Assembly (NCBI RefSeq): GCF_020400725.1
Contig: NZ_JAINVG010000013.1
Coordinates: forward strand, 62,001-126,000
Origin: Streptomyces sp. NK15101
GTDB lineage: Bacteria; Actinomycetota; Actinomycetes; Streptomycetales; Streptomycetaceae
DNA: 64,000 nucleotides
Reading direction: 5' to 3'
In this document: one piece after another, positions 52,475 through 61,907 of the stretch
How the letters are laid out: every line of letters starts with the position of its first letter
Position numbering within the stretch: the first letter of the stretch is position 1
The notes under the pieces: generated by a model
The model's database searches: none
Seen by the model: only the letters and a program-made list of their open reading frames with translations
What the model was told of the DNA's origin: nothing
Program-made: the position numbers and the translations under genes

Positions 52475-53239
52475 TCAGACCTCGGGGCGCAGCATCGGCG
52501 GGTTGAGAAGAGTGGCCCCACCTGCCCGGAAGAGCTGCGCGGGGCGACCTCCCTGACGCGTCGTGGTGCCTCCGGCCGGGACCAGGAAGCCGGGCGTGCC
52601 GGTCACCTTGCGGTGGAAGTTGCGCGGATCGAGGGACACGCCCCAGACCGCCTCGTAGACCCGGCGCAGTTCTCCGACGGTGAACTCGGGCGGGCAGAAG
52701 GCCGTGGCCAGGGAGGAGTACTCGATCTTGGAGCGGGCGCGCTCCACCCCGTCCGCGAGGATCCGGGCGTGATCGAAGGCGAGCGCCCCCGGCCCTCCGT
52801 CCTCGGCGGCCTCGTCCTCACCGAGGAGCTCCTCGACCGGGGCCCAGCGGGCGCTGTTCGCGTCGCCGCCCGCACGCGGTGCGGGAAGGTCCGGTGCCAG
52901 CGCCAGGTGCGCGACGCTCACCACCCGCATGCGCGGGTCGCGGTCGGGCGCCCCGTACGTCGCCAGCTGCTCCAGGTGCGCGCCGTTGCTCGGCACGGGC
53001 GGCGGAGAGGCCGGATCGTGGGCGCAGAGGCCGGTCTCCTCGACCAGCTCGCGCGCCGCCGCGGCTCCGAGGTCCTCCTCGGCCCGCACGAAACCGCCGG
53101 GCAGTGCCCAACGCCCCTGGTACGGCGCCTCTCCTCGCCGCACGACCAGGGTGCAGAGTGCGTGGCGCCGCACGGTGAGCACGACCAGATCGACGGTCAC
53201 GGCGAAAGGAGGGAAGGCCGAGGGGTCGTAGGGAGGCAT
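52475..53239 (-). CDS. Nudix hydrolase with C-terminal winged helix (NrtR-like)
   Basis: A 254-residue protein with an N-terminal Nudix domain and a C-terminal winged helix. The Nudix box is complete: GGFVRAEEDLGAAAARELVEETGL fits Gx5Ex7REUxEExGU, so it may hydrolyse ADP-ribose or similar. The C-terminal region (about 185-240) has SSLATAFCPPEFTVGELRRVYEAVWG and NFHRKVTGTPGFLVPAG, typical of NrtR regulators of NAD metabolism. Many NrtR proteins have lost catalysis; this one has not. The ATG at 53239 has no clear ribosome binding site. A short dyad TCGTC-N5-GACGA lies just upstream at 53253-53267. Confidence 0.87.
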   Translation of the reverse strand: MPPYDPSAFPPFAVTVDLVVLTVRRHALCTLVVRRGEAPYQGRWALPGGFVRAEEDLGAAAARELVEETGLCAHDPASPPPVPSNGAHLEQLATYGAPDRDPRMRVVSVAHLALAPDLPAPRAGGDANSARWAPVEELLGEDEAAEDGGPGALAFDHARILADGVERARSKIEYSSLATAFCPPEFTVGELRRVYEAVWGVSLDPRNFHRKVTGTPGFLVPAGGTTTRQGGRPAQLFRAGGATLLNPPMLRPEV

Positions 53240-53349
53240 GCCGCGATCATAGTCGTCTTCCTGACGATAAACACGTCTCGCGAAAGCATCGGCCGCGGCT
53301 TCCTCACCCCGCAGCGAAGCCTCCCTCGTCTCTGCGCCCGGCAATCCCG

Positions 53350-55425
53350 TCACACCCCCAGCTGAAGACCCTCTGCGGCCTCCTCGACCATACCGAGCCC
53401 CAGCCTGCCGACCCGCACGGCGAAGGGTTCGCCGCCCACCACGAGCCCCGACAATCTGATCGCGCCGAGCGGGGCCGAGGCCAATGGGTGCACCGAGACG
53501 GACCGGCCCGGCACGTCGGGTCTGATGCCAGCGAGGGCGAGGAGCGCCTGAACCGCTCCGGCGGCCGCGACGGCCGCCGGCCGGCACGCCGCCGGATGAG
53601 GCACCGGGCGCCCGCCCGTCGTCCGCTGCTCCCCCGCGTACATCTCCGGGAGCCGATGGGTGAAGGCCTCCGCCGCGTCGAGCAGCCCCCGCAGGAGGGA
53701 GGCGGCCTCCTTCTCGTGACCGGCGGCGGCGAGACCGGCCACGGCGACCGCCGTCTCGTGCACCCGGACGGCTCCGGCCCGGTGGCCGAAGGGGTTGTGG
53801 CCCGGCTCCTTGGTCCCGAGGCTCCGCAGTCCCCAGCCGGAGTCGAGCGCCGGGGCGCCGAGCAGCCTGGCCACCAGCTCCGTCTCCGCCCTGTCCAGCA
53901 GGCCCGGCGCGTACCGGCCGCCTCCCAGCAGCCCGGTGTCGAGCAGGTGGGCGGCCCACCCGCCCAGATGGGGCCAGGTCCGGCCGTCCGGCGCCCGTGC
54001 GACGGCGGGGCGGCCGCCGGCCGGGTCGTCGAGCCAGAACTCATGCCGGAACCGTTCGCGCAGGTCCCGCGCCCCGTCGCGCAGGGCGTCTCCCCCGGGC
54101 CGCCCGCAGTCGTCGAGGAGGTCGGCGCCGAGCAGGGCGGCGCGGTGGGCGTGCGCCTGGGTCTCGGCCCGCCAGGGCCCGGCGGGCCCCGGGTCCGGCA
54201 CGAATCCGTTCCGGTCGGCCGTGCGCCGGAGCCAGGCGAGGCAGCGCTCCGCCACTGGCAGCAGTTCTTCCAGGTCCGCGGCCGGGAGTCCCCAGCGACG
54301 CGCCTCGGCGAGCACGGCCGGAAAGGCGAGGGTGGCTTCGATGCCCGTGCAGCGGGGCGGGAGGTGCGGGCCCGCGTCCCTGAGGGGTCCCTGAAGACGA
54401 CCGGATTCAGCTCCGTCGCCGGGAAGTTGGGTGCGCCCGAGGGCGCGCAGGGTGGTGGCGGCGAGCCGGGTGCCGAGCGGCAGGGCCATGCGGGCCGCCC
54501 AGAGCGCTTCGGAGGTGACCGGTCCGCAGCGCCAGGGGACGCCGGCCGCGAGATAGACGTCCGCGGGATGGGCCGGGTCGCGCTGGAGCAGGGCGCGCAG
54601 GTCGTCGACGGAGGCGCGGAGCAGTTCCCCCGGTCTCGGGTCGTCGCCCTCTGCTCGGGCCTCGGCCAGGAGGTGGCCGCCGGGCCGTCCGGAGCCCGCA
54701 CCCGTGGGGGCGCTGGGACGGGCCGCCGACTCTCCTCGCGTCCGCAGACGGAGCGTGAACGCCGCTCCGGGCGCCAGTTCGGCTTCCCAGCGCAGCACTC
54801 CCGCCGCCGCCAGGGAGTCCATGGGCGGCGGGTCCGCCGTGACGGCGACGGACCGCCCGTCGCCCCCGGTCCACCGCAGTCCGGTGCCGTGGACGCTCGC
54901 GGCGAGATCGGGGCCGGTTCTCCCGGACGCCACCGTGCCCAGGTCCGCGAGATCCGTGCCCAGCGCGACTTCCACGGGGAGCCGGAGGGGCCGGGTCGCG
55001 GCGCTGCGCAGCGTGATCCGCTCGGTTCCGTCGGCGCTCCGGACGCGTTCGACGGTGAGGGCGGGGTCGGGCCCGGTGTCGCCGGGGACGCGCAGGGCGC
55101 CGAGGAACACCGCCCGGTCGGAGGCCGCCATGCGGCCCTGGAGCGCGACGGGTTCGCGCCCCGCGACCCGCAGGACGCAGCGGGACAGGAGCCGCCGCCC
55201 CGCCTCGTACACCCCCTCGGGCCCTTCCCCGGTGAGCTGCCCGTGCTCGGCGCAGACGGCGAAGGCGGGCAGCGCCACGCAGAGGAGTGCGTCGTGCACC
55301 GAGGGAAGTTCCGCGGGGCGCGCCGCGCGCGGGAACGCGATGCCGGCGCCTGAGGTGTGTCCGGACGACTGGCCGGTGGGCGGTCCGGCGGGACGGCCGG
55401 GGGCCGGAACGGGGCTGGGAGCCAT
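53350..55425 (-). CDS. Glycogen-debranching-enzyme-like protein
   Basis: A 691-residue protein resembling the amylo-alpha-1,6-glucosidase/glycogen-debranching family. After a polar N-terminus, a beta-rich N-terminal domain (about 40-230) precedes an (alpha/alpha)6-barrel (about 280-640) with GVPWRCGPVTSEALWAARMALPLG, TGIEATLAFPAVLAEARRWG and SLGTKEPGHNPFGHRAGAVRVHETA, where catalytic acids would lie. The exact acids were not confirmed here. It has no signal peptide. The ATG at 55425 lacks a strong ribosome binding site. It is downstream of the DUF4192 gene; a carbohydrate-related role is an inference. Confidence 0.8.
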   Translation of the reverse strand: MAPSPVPAPGRPAGPPTGQSSGHTSGAGIAFPRAARPAELPSVHDALLCVALPAFAVCAEHGQLTGEGPEGVYEAGRRLLSRCVLRVAGREPVALQGRMAASDRAVFLGALRVPGDTGPDPALTVERVRSADGTERITLRSAATRPLRLPVEVALGTDLADLGTVASGRTGPDLAASVHGTGLRWTGGDGRSVAVTADPPPMDSLAAAGVLRWEAELAPGAAFTLRLRTRGESAARPSAPTGAGSGRPGGHLLAEARAEGDDPRPGELLRASVDDLRALLQRDPAHPADVYLAAGVPWRCGPVTSEALWAARMALPLGTRLAATTLRALGRTQLPGDGAESGRLQGPLRDAGPHLPPRCTGIEATLAFPAVLAEARRWGLPAADLEELLPVAERCLAWLRRTADRNGFVPDPGPAGPWRAETQAHAHRAALLGADLLDDCGRPGGDALRDGARDLRERFRHEFWLDDPAGGRPAVARAPDGRTWPHLGGWAAHLLDTGLLGGGRYAPGLLDRAETELVARLLGAPALDSGWGLRSLGTKEPGHNPFGHRAGAVRVHETAVAVAGLAAAGHEKEAASLLRGLLDAAEAFTHRLPEMYAGEQRTTGGRPVPHPAACRPAAVAAAGAVQALLALAGIRPDVPGRSVSVHPLASAPLGAIRLSGLVVGGEPFAVRVGRLGLGMVEEAAEGLQLGV

Positions 55426-55540
55426 GGCGGGTACGGAGTGCTCTCTGTGCGAACCGGGCGGCCGGCGGGGTGTCGGCGGGACGGTTCGTACGACTCCGCC
55501 AGAGAGGTGAACGCGCTCGCGGGCGGCCGGGTCACGGTCG

Positions 55541-56998
55541 TCATCGGCCGCTCCTGGAGCCGCGCGGCCCGCCGGGCCGCGGAGTCCCGCTCCCCGGCCT
55601 CCCCGTCGCGGGCCCGCCGGGGCGGACTCCGGCCGTCGCCCGTCGCCTGCTCCCACCGGTCTGCCGGCCCGGATTCTTGAGGGCTTGCGGGGTGCCCGGC
55701 CGACGGGTGGCCCGCATCCGCACCCGTCGGGAGGGCGGCGGATCCTTCTGTTCCGAGGCGGCCCGGGCGTCCCGCTCGCTCCTCAGACAGGAACGGAGCG
55801 ACTCGGGGTTCAGCCCTTCGTTGCACGCCTGGTGCAGCAGACGGGCGAAGACGTACTCGGGGTCGGCGTCGAGCGCGAGCCCGAGGGCGACCCGGGCGGT
55901 CGGCTCGTCGCCCCTGGACCAGGCCGTCCAGCCGGCGAGGGTGAGGGGCGCGGCGGCGTGCTCCTGATAGGGCGTGACGCAGCGCCGGGCCAGGACGCGC
56001 CAGAGCCGCAGGGCGGCGGTCCCCTCCCAGCCCTCCATCCACTCGGCGGCACGGTCCCGGGTGACCCGGTCCTGGAGGCCGATGACCAGAGCTGCCGCCT
56101 CGTCGGCCGTGACCAGGGCGTCGTCGGCCGCGTCGTCCGCGGCCGTGGTCGTGGTCGTGGCACCGCCGGCTGGTCCCGGCACGAGCGCCCCCACCGCGCG
56201 TGCCGTGCTCGGCGCACCCGCCGCACCGGGCCGGCTCCCGGGGCCGTTCGGGCTCTTCGGGTTCACGAACCGGCGGAGGATCTCCCGGGCGAGACGCAGC
56301 GTGGTTTCGCGCACCTCTTCCCGCCCCTGCGCTTCGGCGCCTTCGAGGATCCGGGGGACGATCGAGGCGGCGGCCGCGTCCAGGGCGGCCCGCTGCTCCT
56401 CGTCCCCGGGCCCGCCGCGGGGCTTCAGCCGGGCTTCCATGTCCCGCAGGGAGCCCCGTACCTGCACCCCGGCGTACGCCGCGGCCGCCGCCATCACCGA
56501 GGTGCCGCTGAGGGCGAGCGGGGTGCCGTCGGGCGGGCAGCAGCGCTGGTCGGGACAGCAGTACGAGAAGTAGAGCCCGTCGGTGATGCAGAGGGCCTCG
56601 TAGACGGGGATGTCGAGGGCGCCGCAGGCGGTCCGCAGCCGCTGGGCGAAGGGCCGCAGCCGCTCCATGACCCTGCGGCCCGTCTCGCCGGGTTCGGGAT
56701 CCTGGCACAGGAAGACGACGATGCCGTCCGGCCGGGAGCCGGTTCGGCCGGCTCCCTCGACGAGGCACTCGGCGAGGTGATCGGCGGTGGACGCCCACTC
56801 CCGGGGCGAGCGCGGGATTCCGAGCCTGACCCGGCCCCCGAAGCGGCCGTGCTCGCCGTGGAGGGCGACCAGGACGACGGAGTCGGTGGGATGGAAGCCC
56901 AGCACGAACGGCAGGGCGTCGGCCAGTTCCGCCGGACCGCGCAGGGTGATCTGCTGGGTACGGGAGAGTCCACTGGATTCGTGGTGATTCGCGTTCAT
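55541..56998 (-). CDS. DUF4192-domain protein
   Basis: A 485-residue actinobacterial protein with a DUF4192 domain. It begins ITLRGPAELADALPFVLGFHPTDSVVLVALHG, typical of the family, and includes YCCPDQRCCPPDGTPL, where CC and C residues may bind a metal. The C-terminal 90 residues are basic and low-complexity (many Arg, Pro, Gly). No known catalytic function. The ATG at 56998 is divergent from the RecQ-like gene, with which it shares a 142-base region containing two DnaA boxes. The GDE-like gene is downstream. Confidence 0.83.
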   Translation of the reverse strand: MNANHHESSGLSRTQQITLRGPAELADALPFVLGFHPTDSVVLVALHGEHGRFGGRVRLGIPRSPREWASTADHLAECLVEGAGRTGSRPDGIVVFLCQDPEPGETGRRVMERLRPFAQRLRTACGALDIPVYEALCITDGLYFSYCCPDQRCCPPDGTPLALSGTSVMAAAAAYAGVQVRGSLRDMEARLKPRGGPGDEEQRAALDAAAASIVPRILEGAEAQGREEVRETTLRLAREILRRFVNPKSPNGPGSRPGAAGAPSTARAVGALVPGPAGGATTTTTAADDAADDALVTADEAAALVIGLQDRVTRDRAAEWMEGWEGTAALRLWRVLARRCVTPYQEHAAAPLTLAGWTAWSRGDEPTARVALGLALDADPEYVFARLLHQACNEGLNPESLRSCLRSERDARAASEQKDPPPSRRVRMRATRRPGTPQALKNPGRQTGGSRRRATAGVRPGGPATGRPGSGTPRPGGPRGSRSGR

Positions 56999-57038
56999 GG
57001 TCAGGACGGTCTCGTGATCTCCCGAAATCCGAAACCCC

Positions 57039-57089
57039 TGTGGATAACTCCTGGAACGGGGCATCCGTCGACCCACCGGGTTGTCCACA
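57039..57089. promoter_or_regulatory. Two DnaA boxes between DUF4192 and RecQ genes
   Basis: TGTGGATAA (57039-57047; TTATCCACA on the minus strand) and TTGTCCACA (57081-57089, plus strand) both match streptomycete DnaA boxes, the second being the preferred sequence. They are 42 bp apart start to start in an inverted arrangement, in the shared promoter region of two genes. Confidence 0.75.
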
Positions 57090-57140
57090 GGTCCGACGTC
57101 TCATTCGCGCGATGTCCGAGGCATCGGGTTGCATGGGGGC

Positions 57141-59324
57141 ATGACCCAAGCAGCCCCGCTGGAAGACCGCGCCGCCCTCCGAGCCGCCGCCGACGCCGTG
57201 CTCGCCCGTCTCGTCTCCGACCCGACGGGCCGGGCCAGACTGCGCGAGGACCAGTGGCGGGCGATCGAGGCGCTCGTCGCCGACCGGCGCCGGGCCCTGG
57301 TGGTGCAGCGGACCGGCTGGGGCAAGTCGGCCGTGTACTTCGTGGCGACCTCGCTGCTCCGCGAGCGCGGCAGCGGCCCCACCGTGATCGTCTCCCCGCT
57401 GCTCGCGCTGATGCGCAACCAGGTGGAGGCGGCGGCCCGGGCGGGCATCCGCGCACGGACGATCAACTCGTCCAACACCGAGGAGTGGGAGACGGTCCAG
57501 GAGGAAGTGGCCTCCGGCGAGGTGGACGTGCTCCTGGTGAGCCCGGAGCGGCTCAACAATCCCGACTTCCGCGATCAGGTGCTGCCCCGGCTGGCCGCCG
57601 CCACCGGCTTGCTCGTGGTGGACGAGGCGCACTGCATCTCGGACTGGGGCCACGACTTCCGGCCGGACTACCGCCGGCTGCGGACGATGCTGGCGGACCT
57701 GCCCCCCGGTGTCCCGGTCCTGGCCACGACGGCGACGGCGAACGCACGGGTGACGGCGGACGTGGCCGAGCAGCTCGGCACGGGTGCGGGCACGGACGCC
57801 CTCGTCCTGCGCGGGCCGCTCGACCGGGAGAGCCTGAGTCTGGGCGTGGTCGGGCTGCCGGACGCGGCGCACCGGCTGGCCTGGCTCGCCGACCACCTCG
57901 GGGAGCTGCCGGGCTCCGGCATCATCTACACGCTGACGGTCGCCGCGGCCGACGAGGTCACCGCCTATCTGCGCCAGTGCGGGCACGTCGTGTCCTCCTA
58001 CACGGGCCGGACGGAGAACGCCGACCGGCAGCAGGCGGAGGACGACCTCCAGGCCAACCGGGTCAAGGCGCTCGTGGCGACCTCGGCCCTCGGGATGGGG
58101 TTCGACAAGCCGGACCTGGGCTTCGTGGTGCATCTCGGGTCGCCGTCCTCCCCCATCGCGTACTACCAGCAGGTCGGCCGGGCCGGGCGAGGGGTGGAGC
58201 ACGCGGAGGTGCTGCTGCTGCCCGGGCAGGAGGACGAGGCGATCTGGCGCTACTTCGCCTCGGTGGCCTTCCCGCCCGAGGAGCAGGTGCGCCGCACGCT
58301 CGACGTGCTCGCGCAGGCGGGCCGGCCCTTGTCCCTGCCCGCCCTGGAGCCGCTGGTCGAGCTGCGCAGGACCCGGCTGGAGACCATGCTCAAGGTCCTG
58401 GACGTGGACGGCGCGGTGCGCCGGGTGAAGGGCGGCTGGGAGAGCACCGGGCGGCCCTGGGTGTACGACACAGAGCGGTACGCCTGGGTGGCGCGGCAGC
58501 GGGCGGCGGAGCAGCAGGCGATGCGCGACTACGCGGCGACGACCGGTTGCCGGATGGAGTTCCTGCGGCGCCAGTTGGACGACGAGGAGGCGGCTCCGTG
58601 CGGTCGCTGCGACAACTGCGCGGGGAACCGGTTCGATCCGAAGGTGTCCGAGGCGGCGCTGGACGCGGCCAAGGGCGAGCTGGGGCGGCCCGGCGTGGAG
58701 GTCGAGCCGCGGAAGATGTGGCCCACCGGACTCGCCGCGGTCGGGGTCGATCTGAAGGGCCGCATCCCGCCCGGGGAGCAGTCTTCCGGCGGCCGGGCCC
58801 TGGGGCGGCTCTCGGACATCGGCTGGGGCAACCGGCTGCGTCCGCTGCTGGCCGACGGCACGCCGGACGGGCCCGTGCCGGACGATGTCGTGCAGGCGGT
58901 GGTGCAGGTGCTGGCGGACTGGGCCAAGGGGCCCGGCGGGTGGGCCTCCGGCGTCCCGGACGCACCGGCCCGGCCCGCCGGTGTGGTCACGGTCGCCTCG
59001 CACCGCAAGCCGCATCTGGTGGGTTCGCTCGGGCAGCGGATCGCCGAGATCGGCAGGATGCCCTTCCTCGGCGTGGTGGAGTACGCGCCGGAGGCGGAGG
59101 GACTCCGTCTCTCGCGGACCAACAGCGCCCAGCGGGTCGTCGGTCTGCAGCGGACGCTGACGGTCCCTCCGGAGCTGGCCGGGCGGCTGGCCGGCGCCGG
59201 TGGGCCGGTTCTCCTGGTGGACGATCTCTCCGACACCGGCTGGACGTTGGCGGTGGCCGCGCGGCTGCTGCGGCGGGCCGGAGCGGAAGGGGTGTTTCCA
59301 CTGGTGCTCGCCGTCCAGGGGTGA
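57141..59324 (+). CDS. RecQ-type helicase fused to phosphoribosyltransferase-like domain
   Basis: A 727-residue protein. The N-terminal half is a RecQ-family helicase: Walker A TGWGKS (58-63), [17 protein letters not shown] (D161), motif [25 protein letters not shown] and [10 protein letters not shown] zinc site CGRCDNC (C487-C493) follows, but no HRDC domain. The C-terminal 190 residues look like a type I phosphoribosyltransferase: [18 protein letters not shown] has the PRPP-binding acid pair D694/D695 and D698-T-G. A glycosyl or base-transfer activity is thus possible next to DNA unwinding. The ATG at 57141 lacks a clear ribosome binding site. It faces DUF4192 across two DnaA boxes. Confidence 0.88.
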   Translation: MTQAAPLEDRAALRAAADAVLARLVSDPTGRARLREDQWRAIEALVADRRRALVVQRTGWGKSAVYFVATSLLRERGSGPTVIVSPLLALMRNQVEAAARAGIRARTINSSNTEEWETVQEEVASGEVDVLLVSPERLNNPDFRDQVLPRLAAATGLLVVDEAHCISDWGHDFRPDYRRLRTMLADLPPGVPVLATTATANARVTADVAEQLGTGAGTDALVLRGPLDRESLSLGVVGLPDAAHRLAWLADHLGELPGSGIIYTLTVAAADEVTAYLRQCGHVVSSYTGRTENADRQQAEDDLQANRVKALVATSALGMGFDKPDLGFVVHLGSPSSPIAYYQQVGRAGRGVEHAEVLLLPGQEDEAIWRYFASVAFPPEEQVRRTLDVLAQAGRPLSLPALEPLVELRRTRLETMLKVLDVDGAVRRVKGGWESTGRPWVYDTERYAWVARQRAAEQQAMRDYAATTGCRMEFLRRQLDDEEAAPCGRCDNCAGNRFDPKVSEAALDAAKGELGRPGVEVEPRKMWPTGLAAVGVDLKGRIPPGEQSSGGRALGRLSDIGWGNRLRPLLADGTPDGPVPDDVVQAVVQVLADWAKGPGGWASGVPDAPARPAGVVTVASHRKPHLVGSLGQRIAEIGRMPFLGVVEYAPEAEGLRLSRTNSAQRVVGLQRTLTVPPELAGRLAGAGGPVLLVDDLSDTGWTLAVAARLLRRAGAEGVFPLVLAVQG

Positions 59325-59555
59325 GACAGGAGGGGGAACGGGGAGTGAACAATGGGCAACTGGGCAGGGATATGAGTGGCATACCGACCCATTCCCGTCA
59401 GCGGACTCAATTGCTCGTTGCCGCTCGCGCACGGGCCAGCAAGAATTGGGAAACCGCCCCGCACGGCCCGTCAGCGGTCCGGAAGGACTGTGCCGTGGTG
59501 CGCCCTCACCCGACCTTGCCCGCCACCCAGCGGGCGTGTATCCGAAGGGAGGACC

Positions 59556-60185
59556 GTGACCCTCGGATTCGCTCCGCCCACAGCCGCCTCGCTCAGATCG
59601 TCGTCCGAGTCCGCCAGCCGCCTCGCCCGGATACTCGAGCCCTCCGAGTGGGCCGGGGCGGGAATTCCCCTGCTGCGCAACCCTCGTGAGGTCGTCAGCG
59701 GTCTCCATTCGCGGCACGCGCCCACGCCCTCGACGGCGGTCCTCGCCGTCCTGGACCACGAGGAGCGGCTCGCCGCCAGCGCCTCGTTCGTCCGACGCCC
59801 CGTCGCGGCGGACGGCTGGGAGTTCCGCAACGCGCTCCTGGCGCACCTGCGGCGGGTCATTCCGCATGACCTCCGGAGACGCTCGCCCGTGCGGACCGCG
59901 GTCCTGCTGTACTGCCGCGAGGGCGACGAGCGCTGGACGGAGGAGGACGGAGCCTGGATGTGGGGGCTCCGGGACGCCTGCACGCTGCACGGGCTCCGCT
60001 GCGGCGCGTACATCACGCTGACCGGAGGGGGCTGGCAGGTGCTCGGCGAGGGCCGGGGAGGCCGTCGGCCGAGCTCCGACTCGCTACCCCTGCCGCTGGG
60101 TGACGGGCCGGCCGAACTCGACCGGCTCACACCGAGGACCGCGAGCGGCGCGACCGAACCCCTGCGCCGGGCCGCCGCGCGCTGA
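59556..60185 (+). CDS. Conserved hypothetical protein
   Basis: A 209-residue protein of unknown function. It starts VTLGFAPPTAASLRSSSESASRLARILEPSEWAG; the middle has PTPSTAVLAVLDHEERLAASASFVRR and TAVLLYCREGDERWTEEDGAWMWGLRDACTLHG, mixed alpha/beta in look, with an acidic centre. No signal peptide, membrane segment or known motif is recognised. The GTG at 59556 follows GGGAGG. It lies downstream of the RecQ-like gene on the same strand after 231 bases, and its convergent neighbour is separated by a hairpin terminator. Confidence 0.72.
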   Translation: MTLGFAPPTAASLRSSSESASRLARILEPSEWAGAGIPLLRNPREVVSGLHSRHAPTPSTAVLAVLDHEERLAASASFVRRPVAADGWEFRNALLAHLRRVIPHDLRRRSPVRTAVLLYCREGDERWTEEDGAWMWGLRDACTLHGLRCGAYITLTGGGWQVLGEGRGGRRPSSDSLPLPLGDGPAELDRLTPRTASGATEPLRRAAAR

Positions 60186-60289
60186 CACCCCGCATGCCGG
60201 GACACCGATCGCCGGCCACGCTGACCGCCGATCAGGCCGGGCAGCCAGACGCCGATCGCGCGGCACAACGTCAGACCCACCGGGTGGGT

Positions 60290-60317
60290 CCCACCGGGCT
60301 CCCGCCGGCCCGGTGGG
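60290..60317. terminator. Hairpin terminator between convergent genes
   Basis: A 10-bp GC stem CCCACCGGGC/GCCCGGTGGG (60290-60299 and 60308-60317) with 8-base loop separates the plus-strand gene ending at 60185 from the minus-strand gene ending at 60342. Confidence 0.75.
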
Positions 60318-60341
60318 GGCCGGCGGCGGAGCGCGGTCGGG

Positions 60342-60974
60342 TCAGACGCCGGCGCCGGCTCCGAGGAGCGCCGTGATGCGCTGCGGGTCACCGCAGACGA
60401 CGAGCAGAGCGCCCGCGCGGGCCATCGCCGACGGAAGGGCCCGTGCGGCCGTTCCCTCGTCTCCGCCGTTGACGGCGACGATCACCACGGGGCGGGCGGC
60501 GGCCCGCTCCACGGCGGAGGCGTCCGCGAAGAACACGTCCTCGGCGGTGTCCTGTTGGGCCCAGTAGGCGGCCTCGCCGAAGGACAGCTCGTGAGCCGCC
60601 CACGGGTGCGGGTCGCCGGTGGTGAGCACCAGGATCTCGCCGGGTGCCCGTCCGCTCTCCAGGAGCAGGTCCAGGGCCTCCTCGGCGGCGTCGAGCGCAC
60701 CGTCGACCGGGGCCGGGATCAGCTGGAGCTGGGGGGTGGATCGCTGGTCGGAACGATTTTCCGGGCCCTTGGCCGGAGACTGCCCGGCACCGGGGCGCGG
60801 TGCCGGCGCGGCGGGCCTGGCCGGACCGGGAACGGGGCGTCCGGGACGCGGAGAGGCCGCGGAACGCGGGCCGGGTACGGGACGTGGGGTCGACGCGGGG
60901 CGGCCGGCGGCCGCGGCGGCGCGGGGACCCTGGGCGCTCTCGTGAATCTGAGGCTCCTCGGGGATGAGAGGCAT
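60342..60974 (-). CDS. Hypothetical protein with helicase-like C-terminal segment
   Basis: A 210-residue protein with a low-complexity Pro/Ala/Arg/Gly N-terminal half (about 15-75) and a conserved-looking C-terminal half. The latter has VDGALDAAEEALDLLLESG, EILVLTTGDPHPWAAHELSFGEAAYW and AARPVVIVAVNGGDEGTAARALP, vaguely like the C-terminal part of superfamily I helicases, with VVCGDPQRI near the end. There is no nucleotide-binding motif. The ATG at 60974 lacks a good ribosome binding site. It is co-directional with rnhB, 107 bases after it, in a group of DNA-metabolism genes. Confidence 0.65.
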   Translation of the reverse strand: MPLIPEEPQIHESAQGPRAAAAAGRPASTPRPVPGPRSAASPRPGRPVPGPARPAAPAPRPGAGQSPAKGPENRSDQRSTPQLQLIPAPVDGALDAAEEALDLLLESGRAPGEILVLTTGDPHPWAAHELSFGEAAYWAQQDTAEDVFFADASAVERAAARPVVIVAVNGGDEGTAARALPSAMARAGALLVVCGDPQRITALLGAGAGV

Positions 60975-61080
60975 GAATGGATGTCTATCAAACGCCGCTG
61001 CGCGAAGCACCGGCGGGTGGGCACACATGTGCACCCCGGCCGCGTGGGCGGCCCTTGAGCAGGGCCCCGTGACCGGAAGT

Positions 61081-61791
61081 TCAGAAGTCGAAGCCGAGTT
61101 GGCCCCCGCTTTCCAGCGCGGCCGCCTCGGCGGAGAGGCGGACCTTCTTGAGGTGGCGCCACTGGGGCAGCGCGTCCAGGTAGGACCAGGAGAGACGGTG
61201 GTGGGGGGTGGGCCCCAGCTCTTCGAGAGCCGCCTTGTGGACCGGCGAGGGGTAGCCCGCGTTGGCACCGAAGGCGTACGGCGCGTACTGGCCGCTCTCG
61301 GCCTCCAGCTCCGCCATGAGGGCGTCGCGCCGGACCTTCGCGATGACGGAGGCGGCCGCGACGGCGATGCAGGACTGGTCGCCCTTGATCACCGTGCGGA
61401 CCCGCCAGGGGCTGCCGAGGTAGTCGTGCTTGCCGTCCAGGATCACCGCGTCGGGCCGCACCGGAAGGCCTTCGAGGGCCCGGACGGCTGCGAGCCGCAG
61501 CGCCGCGGTCATCCCGAGTTCGTCGATCTCCTGCGGGGAGGCGTCGCCGAGCGCGTACGCGGTGACCCACCCTTCCAGCTCCACGGCCAGCGCGTCGCGG
61601 CGCTTGGGGGTGAGCAGCTTCGAGTCGGTGAGCCCGTCGGGGGGTCGGCGAAGGCCGGTGACGGCCGCGCACACCGTGACGGGGCCGGCCCACGCTCCGC
61701 GTCCGACCTCGTCGACCCCGGCGACGATCTTGGCGCCGGTGGTGGCTCGGAGCGACCGCTCGACGGTGTGGGTGGGAGGTTCGTACGGCAT
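61081..61791 (-). CDS. rnhB: Ribonuclease HII
   Basis: A 236-residue RNase HII that removes RNA primers and single ribonucleotides from DNA. The catalytic carboxylates are D27/E28 in GVDEVGRG, an Asp in [11 protein letters not shown] and late residues in the SVIAKVRRD segment; GPVTVCAAV and [14 protein letters not shown] are standard. Length is normal. The ATG at 61791 starts [28 protein letters not shown]; a longer frame upstream is not conserved. It is upstream of the hypothetical gene at 60342-60974 and next to the TetR gene at 61908. Confidence 0.95.
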   Translation of the reverse strand: MPYEPPTHTVERSLRATTGAKIVAGVDEVGRGAWAGPVTVCAAVTGLRRPPDGLTDSKLLTPKRRDALAVELEGWVTAYALGDASPQEIDELGMTAALRLAAVRALEGLPVRPDAVILDGKHDYLGSPWRVRTVIKGDQSCIAVAAASVIAKVRRDALMAELEAESGQYAPYAFGANAGYPSPVHKAALEELGPTPHHRLSWSYLDALPQWRHLKKVRLSAEAAALESGGQLGFDF

Positions 61792-61907
61792 GGCGCCAGA
61801 CAGGTTACGCCGCCTGACGTCACCTGCGATACCCGGATTCGCCGCAGACGCCCGGAGGCGCCCGTCCCGCCCCACCCGGAAGCTCGCCCTCCCCGCCCCT
61901 CGAAGGC

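Noticed and set aside
53253..53267. NrtR operator (TCGTC-N5-GACGA) upstream of the Nudix gene
   Set aside because: Arms of only five bases and no match to a known NrtR consensus; a mention in the gene entry is enough.
59345..59700. Small plus-strand frame starting GTGAACAATGGG downstream of RecQ
   Set aside because: An AGGAGGG precedes it, but the frame runs into and out of phase with the better supported gene at 59556 and has poor composition.
53304..59990. Very long open frame (over 2200 codons) on the minus strand
   Set aside because: It covers parts of several real genes on both strands, including the RecQ-like gene in antisense, with compositionally biased sequence and no start signal.
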